64,000 bases of DNA, from assembly GCF_932294415.1 (NCBI RefSeq), contig NC_065544.1, positions 36,202,310 through 36,266,309 of the forward strand, read 5' to 3'. The notes below the pieces were generated by a model. That model saw nothing but the letters and a program-made list of their open reading frames with translations, searched no databases and was not told where the DNA came from. Position 1 is the first letter of the stretch. Each line of letters begins with the position of its first letter. This document shows positions 58,332 to 64,000 of the stretch, one piece after another. The translations under genes and the position numbers were made by a program. Source of the DNA: Quercus robur (lineage: Eukaryota; Streptophyta; Magnoliopsida; Fagales; Fagaceae).

Positions 58332-59245
58332 TCGAAACCTCTGAAACTCTCACAATTTTCCACGTCAGCACAATATTTAAATAAAATTATCATTTTATTT
58401 AAATAAAATTATTTTTGTTTAGTCCAAACTTAACATGGAGTAAAACTTTATCTCTCTAACAAGTCCATCTTAAACTCAAAATTATCATTATCAATTTTTT
58501 TAAATAAAATTATTTTTGTTTAGTCCAAATTTAACAAGGAGTAAAACTCTATCTCTCTAACAGGTCCTTCTTAAATTCAAACTCTTCATTATAAATTTTT
58601 TTTTAACAAATTTTTTTTTGTTTAATCTAAATTTAACAAAGAGTGAAACTTTACCGAAGCCTCTAAAGCTCTCACAATTTTCTACGTCAACATAATATTT
58701 AAATAAAATTATCATTTTATTTAAATAAAATAATTTTTTTAAAACAAAATTATTTTTGTTTAATCCAAATTTAACAAGGAGTAAAACACTATCTCTCTAA
58801 CAAGTCCATCTTAAACTCAAACTCATCATTATCAATTTTTTAAATAAAATTATTTTTGTTTAGTCCAAACTTAACAATGAGTAAAACTCTATCTCTCTAA
58901 CAAGTCTATCTTAAACTCAAACTCATCATTATCATTTTTTTAAACAAAATTATTTTTGTTTAATCTAAACTTAACAAGGAGTGAAACTCTGTCTCTCTAG
59001 CAAGTTCAACTTAAACTCAATTTGAGTTATTTTTTTGCAGTATCTGAAACTGTTTAACAAATTTTTTGTAAGCAATTGCACATTCAAGCAATGGCTTCTT
59101 CATCAAATTGTAACACAAATTGAAGTCATGCAAGAGCAAATCATGCAATGGTGCAGTTTCTTAATCAATTTAAGATTTTACAAAATTATTTTAGTCAATC
59201 TCACAAATAGGTAAGTTCCCGTGCATAGCACGGGTTAACGACTAG
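58332..59245 (+). mobile_element. Non-autonomous Helitron, 914 bp, with internal tandem repeats
   Basis: Starts TCGAAACCTCTGAAACTCTC after an A. It ends with the hairpin CCCGTGC-ATA-GCACGGG (59218-59234), then TTAACGA, then CTAG (59242-59245), followed by T. Those are the standard Helitron marks: TC start, 3' hairpin, CTAG end, A/T insertion, no target duplication. The inside repeats a ~100-bp unit (AAAATTATTTTTGTTTAGTC, then CAAACTTAACA.GGAGTAAAA) five to six times. A second copy of its own 5' end lies at about 58653-58700. No Rep/helicase frame. Confidence 0.75.
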
Positions 59246-59340
59246 TATAATTAAAAAAAGAAAAAAAAATATCCCTCTTCACATCAAAAATAAAAAATAA
59301 AAAATTCGCGTAAAAACCAATTGCAACTTTCTAAAAAAAA

Positions 59341-59652
59341 GGGTAAAATACTATTTTGGTTTCTAAATTTTATTGAATTTTTTTTTTCGTTCCTAAACTT
59401 TAAAAAGTTTTTTTTTTTTTTTTTTCAATCCCTAAACTTTGTAAAAAGTTTTTTGAATAATATAGAGACAAAAATAAGGATGAAAATAGAATCTTTTCAA
59501 TAGTTTAGGGAAGAAAAACAAACTTTTAGTAAAGTTTAAGTACATAAATAAAACATTTTCAATAGTTTAGGGATGAAAAATGAACTTCTTAAAGTTTTGA
59601 GATGAAAAACAAACTTTTGGTAAAGTTTTTGAACCAAAATAGTATTTTACCC
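59341..59652. mobile_element. MITE, 312 bp, with GGGTAAAATACTATTTTGGT ends
   Basis: The left end GGGTAAAATACTATTTTGGT is repeated exactly in reverse at 59633-59652. Longer arms pair loosely (CCTAAACTTT and TTTAGGGA words). It sits between A runs, so the target duplication cannot be defined. Confidence 0.7.
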
Positions 59653-60849
59653 AAAAAAATAAAACTTCTCCTTTCATTTGTTCCTCTTTTCCCCTTCCCA
59701 ACATTGTGGAATGAATTAAAAAATTTTGTTATGAATGAAAAGTTATAACACTAAAACAAAAACAAAAACAAAAAAAAAAAAAAAAAAAAAAACGCCTCAT
59801 TACACATTCTTATTAATGGAAAATAATAACACTAAATAAAATATAAATAATAATAATAAAAAAGTCTAATCGCACACATTTAAGAGGCCCATATTTGGGA
59901 CTTGGGAGCAAGCAGTAAGCACCAATGTTTTGTAGTTTTTGTTAATTAAAATGCATGAGCACAGGTTTTTGAGGTAGTTATGATTGTTAGGTCATAGGTG
60001 CAGACCCAAGATGATAAGGTTGGAAATTATCAAATTAATATAATAGCCACAAATAATATTAAAAAATGTTAATAGAAAGGAGCTTCGATTTGAAATCCAG
60101 AATGCTTTATTTGATTGTAAACGCAAATGGCACTGTCTGACAATGATTTAGGTCATATTGCCAATTATCTAACTTTCGAAATCAATAACCTACAACATGA
60201 GGCCAGTTATTTATTAACTTCTGATAATGATGGAGTTGTCTTAGACAAACATTAATATTTCCTTTTAATTAGGAACGTACCTAACAATCTTTTAGGGAAA
60301 TTTAAAAAATAATAATAATCTTCCTATTTTACTTACGTATCCAATTTAGCTCATATGTATTTTTAATTGTACCAATTATACTTTAAATATTTATTTACTT
60401 GATAATCTAAACCCTTTTATCTATTTTATTACTTACCACCTCAATGCACAACATTTCTTCATCACATATGAGAGAGAGAGAGAGGAACACATTACTACCT
60501 ATTGACACCCGGAATCTATTAAATATTTTTCAAGTTTCATTCCCTTATGTGCTTTCTTCTTCTTCTTTTTATTTTTTATTTTTATTTATTTTTAATTTTT
60601 TTTGTAAATCACTTATGGATATAAGTGATAAGACTGCTATTTTAGGTGTGTAAAGGTTTTAGAATTTGTTCTATCAGAGCTTAATGTAACGGAGATGGAT
60701 GAAGAGTTTAGATTGTGATAGAAATGAAAATCTAAGGTTTAAATTGACAAGATTAAAATTATATGCTTCACTTTGGTATAAATGTAAAATAGTTTTTATT
60801 TTATTTTATTTTTTAATTTTCCCCTATACTTTCGTTTGAGGGTCACAGA
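59653..60849. other. AT-rich intergenic stretch, no gene seen
   Basis: Homopolymers and short frames only; GAGAGAGAGAGAG near 60471. Confidence 0.5.
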
Positions 60850-61483
60850 CAGGGACGGAGGGAGACTTGGACAAGGGGGGGGGGGGGGGGGGCAAAGGCC
60901 CCCCTAATTTTTTTAATATTAATATATATAGGTACCAATTTTATCAATTTTGTTCTATAAAATTGCACTTTGCCCCCTTTTACAATATCATTGATTCTTT
61001 TAAGAATACTACTATAGTTACAAACTTTTTTACAATATTTTTACAAATTGTTGAGGTAGTAAATTCTTATTGGTTTGCATCTGGGCCCATCACTTACATC
61101 ACATTTTTATTTACTAATAACCACTCATCACATTAATAATTTGTAAAAAAGTTTGCAACTTTAGCATTTCCTCCTTTTAAAGGCTAGATCTAAGATCTAA
61201 AACAAAATAAACAAGTCCAAAAAATTACCCAACAACAAAAATTACCAATAATATAGCTAAAAACAATTAAGTTCAATTAACCAATTTTACCAAAAACAAA
61301 CAACCTGGCCCTTTAAAAAATTTTAAACCAAAAAATTTTGTTCATACCTAGATGCACACATAAAAAACATAAAAAAAAAAAAAAACTATTAGCTGTTAAG
61401 CAACAGAGCCAGAGGCTAGAGTCGCTGCACGTAATGAACAGTAAAACCGCCCCCTCTAACCTCAAGTCCTGGCTCCGTCTCTG
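60850..61483. mobile_element. Non-autonomous hAT element, 634 bp
   Basis: Starts CAGGGACGGAGGGAGACTTG, then a G run. The right end, read in reverse, is CAGAGACGGAGCCAGGACTT, then GAGGTTAGAGGGGGC. The flanks are GTCACAGA (60842-60849) and GTCACAGT (61484-61491), 7 of 8. The end type is as in the elements at 8719 and 10074. It contains a smaller inverted repeat (TACAATATTTTTACAAATTG near 61032 with AATAATTTGTAAAAAAGTTT near 61135), and no transposase. Confidence 0.75.
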
Positions 61484-64000
61484 GTCACAGTATTAATATT
61501 GAATAATAAGAATTATATATGTATATAAATATATTTGAATTGAGAAAATTGATTAATCTCTCTTTCCAATTAACATATATGATTATTAAAAAAAGAGTAG
61601 TACTACGAATATTACAAGTTTTACTATATTGATTATTGAGCTTATAAACTAATATGTTATCAATTATAAAGAGATAATTCAAATATTTGGTGGTTAAACC
61701 CCACTAATCACATTTGTTGCCACCTCTGATGTCACCTCTTATTTGTGGCTATTATTAAGTTGATAATTTCCAACCTTATCATCTTGATAGATATAATAGA
61801 TAAGGGTGGAAATTTGATAGAGCAATGCTATAAGTTAGATAAGACAGTTGTGTTGCCCGTGATTGTTAAAAATAAAGCAACTTAGAGATGGTTGTTCATC
61901 AATTTAACGAAACCAAAATTTTGATAATTCAAATTCAGATTCTGATTAATTATACCAAGCTTTAACAAGGTCGAGCTGGCTTTGGATATTCATAAACACT
62001 AAAGATAGTACATCTTATAACTATGCAACTTAAAATTAAAATTTTAAAAATGTGTTTTTTTTTTTGACAAAAATTTTTCTTTTGAAATGTAAATATATGA
62101 TTATTAAATTCTTAGTGTAGATATTGGTGGTTAATATGCATTAAGAAAGGTAGAAATATATATATATATATATATTTATATAAAATGTTACACCTGGTAT
62201 AACTTTAAGTAATATTACGCCACTTAATATATCTTTATTGAATGCAAATTTTAATAAATCTACTGTTGGATTACATTATCTTCATATATTCTCCATATTT
62301 GCAAAAGTAATCAAAGATCAATAGTCATGTTATCAATCAATTGGTTAAATTTAAGTTTTTGTAGATTAAAGTAATGCATAAAAGATGAATTTATGAATTG
62401 AATAATAAATAACATTTGATTTGAATTAAAATTGACATGTATATTAAGAACATATAGAATAAGTAATCCCACAATAAGATTTTTAAAATATGAATTCAAT
62501 AATAAATTATTAAATGGTGTCATATTTTTTTGAGTTATACCAAATATAATTCCAACCCATCACATATAAACAAAGTTTAATCACTTTATGTTTGGTTCGA
62601 TCTTACTTATCTACAATCTAGTCCAGGTGTAAAGTGTGATTGTTGGAAACTTATCCTCTTTCAAAAAATTGAAAAAAAAAAAAAAAAAAAAAAAGTGTCC
62701 AGGCCTCCAGAAAGGTAAAGGTAAAAAGAAACTGCCATTCTGGTTAAACAAATTGAGCGTAACAAAAAAAAAAAAAAGAAAAAAAAAAAAAAGAAAAAAA
62801 GAAAAAAGCAACCAAGGAGTCAAACTTGACTAGATGCTAGACATGCTCACTCGTCAATCTTCATCTTAGCTAGCATCATAGCTGGAGCCTGGAGGGTGGG
62901 AATAAAAAATTAGGACAAAATAAAGTTACAGTAATTTTGGTTCTCATCTTAAAATTTAACTGTATAACTACTTAATTAAAAAATGCACTTTTATTCTATG
63001 AAAAAAAATTTACATGTTAAAATTTTAAAAAGGAAACCTAAAAAACAACACTTAAGTACTGTACCTAAATCTTGCTCAAAAAATTAAGTTTGTAGTTATG
63101 ATATGAGATTCAGGATTGGTGTTGTTGAGCGAATTATAACACCGTCTTCGTTAAGGAACAACTTATTTAATTTTTTGTTAAAAATATGCTAATGTATATT
63201 CATATTTTGAAAAAATTATAAAAAACAACAAAACTTGAGGTTTTTAAAAAAGGTATACATAAAAACTAAAAGTAAAGATGCTAGCTTATAATTTAATGGC
63301 AAACATATACATCAAGTATTAATGTGATCCATTCTCAAAAAAAGAGTATTAATGTGATTTATCATTTAAAAAAATTATTAACTAAAGTTAGCTCAATTAT
63401 GAAAGTTTCTTATCGTTAATTAAAAAATTTAAAAGTTAAACACTGTCTACATCCAAAATTACTTGCCGTCTTGACTGGGTTATAAAGAAGAATAATCACG
63501 AAGCGATCACCATATTAATTTTTTTTATGGTATTTATTAAAAAATGAAATTGAGCAACACCAACTTAGTTGGATTTTTTAATTTTTAATTTTTTTTTATG
63601 AATTTAGATATCTTCTAGACGGTTAACAACGTGACTTGACAGGATTGGCAAAAGGCCTTAAGCTAATTTAGATGTCTTTTTCTAGGGTCAACTAGTTATT
63701 TATATAAGCAATTCATCTCTAACACAGCATAATAATAATTATGAAAGGACTCATTAGGATTAACATAAAAATTATAAGACAAGTTACATATATATATATA
63801 TGCTAAAAATAAACAAACAAAAACATGACAAGCATAGCGCCCGGTCTAAGGCGCCAATTTATGTGGCAGAGCAAAATAAAATAAAGTAAACAAAATTAAA
63901 AAGAAGATAGCGAATACGGATACACGTTAAGGTATCCCCGTTATTTCACACGAAATTTGGTCCACCTTCCCTTCATTACCTAACACGTACCCATCCATCA
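61484..64000. other. AT-rich intergenic stretch to the window end, no gene seen
   Basis: Homopolymer A runs (62669-62693, 62764-62806) and (TA)n at 62158-62173. No supported coding sequence, RNA gene or bounded repeat. Confidence 0.5.

Overview
This is plant nuclear DNA, from a eudicot and probably a woody one. It is AT-rich, with intron-split genes, plant-type retroelements and plant-only gene families. The genus cannot be fixed from the sequence. A Fagales tree would fit the style of the repeats, but that is only an impression.

There are five intact host genes. Two intronless genes at 11.0 and 14.9 kb encode basic secretory proteases of the PR-17 family, each with a signal peptide and an HExxH zinc site. 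Two six-exon genes on the minus strand, at 30.0-35.3 and 38.5-43.3 kb, encode 5-methylthioribose kinase of the methionine salvage (Yang) cycle. A nine-exon plus-strand gene at 45.8-52.5 kb encodes a secreted or vacuolar acid-lipase-type triacylglycerol lipase. I assembled the exons by eye. All three spliced genes close in frame: 416, 419 and 409 residues.

Each kinase gene has a dead secretory-protease copy facing its 3' end. Both dead copies lack the zinc-site segment, so the pair (dead protease plus kinase) was duplicated as a block after the protease had died. The dead copy of unit 1 was later split by a Helitron-like insertion and a solo LTR, so its pieces now lie 7 kb apart.

The rest is mostly mobile-element remains. 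0-1 kb: 3' end of a LINE. 1.9-7.7 kb: a structurally complete LTR element without recognisable gag-pol, carrying an 80-bp minisatellite. 8.7-10.5 kb: two non-autonomous hAT elements (a third is at 60.9 kb). 12.3-13.4 kb: an LTR fragment. 16.1-18.0 kb: an old short LTR element. 18.4-19.3 kb: a degenerate tandem array with a hairpin in most units. 21.7-28.5 kb: stacked insertions. 35.8, 44.0 and 57.4 kb: solo LTRs with matching 5-bp target duplications. 44.9 and 58.3 kb: Helitron-like elements. 52.9-54.2 kb: a Mutator-like element with long inverted ends around a LINE RNase H fragment. Three tRNA-type SINEs sit in introns. 59.7-64 kb is AT-rich and holds no gene I can support.

I see no operon-like or obviously new multi-gene system. 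The most informative features are the duplicated kinase/dead-protease block, a small inversion in one kinase intron bounded by perfect 35-bp inverted repeats, and W-box clustering in only one of the two live protease promoters.
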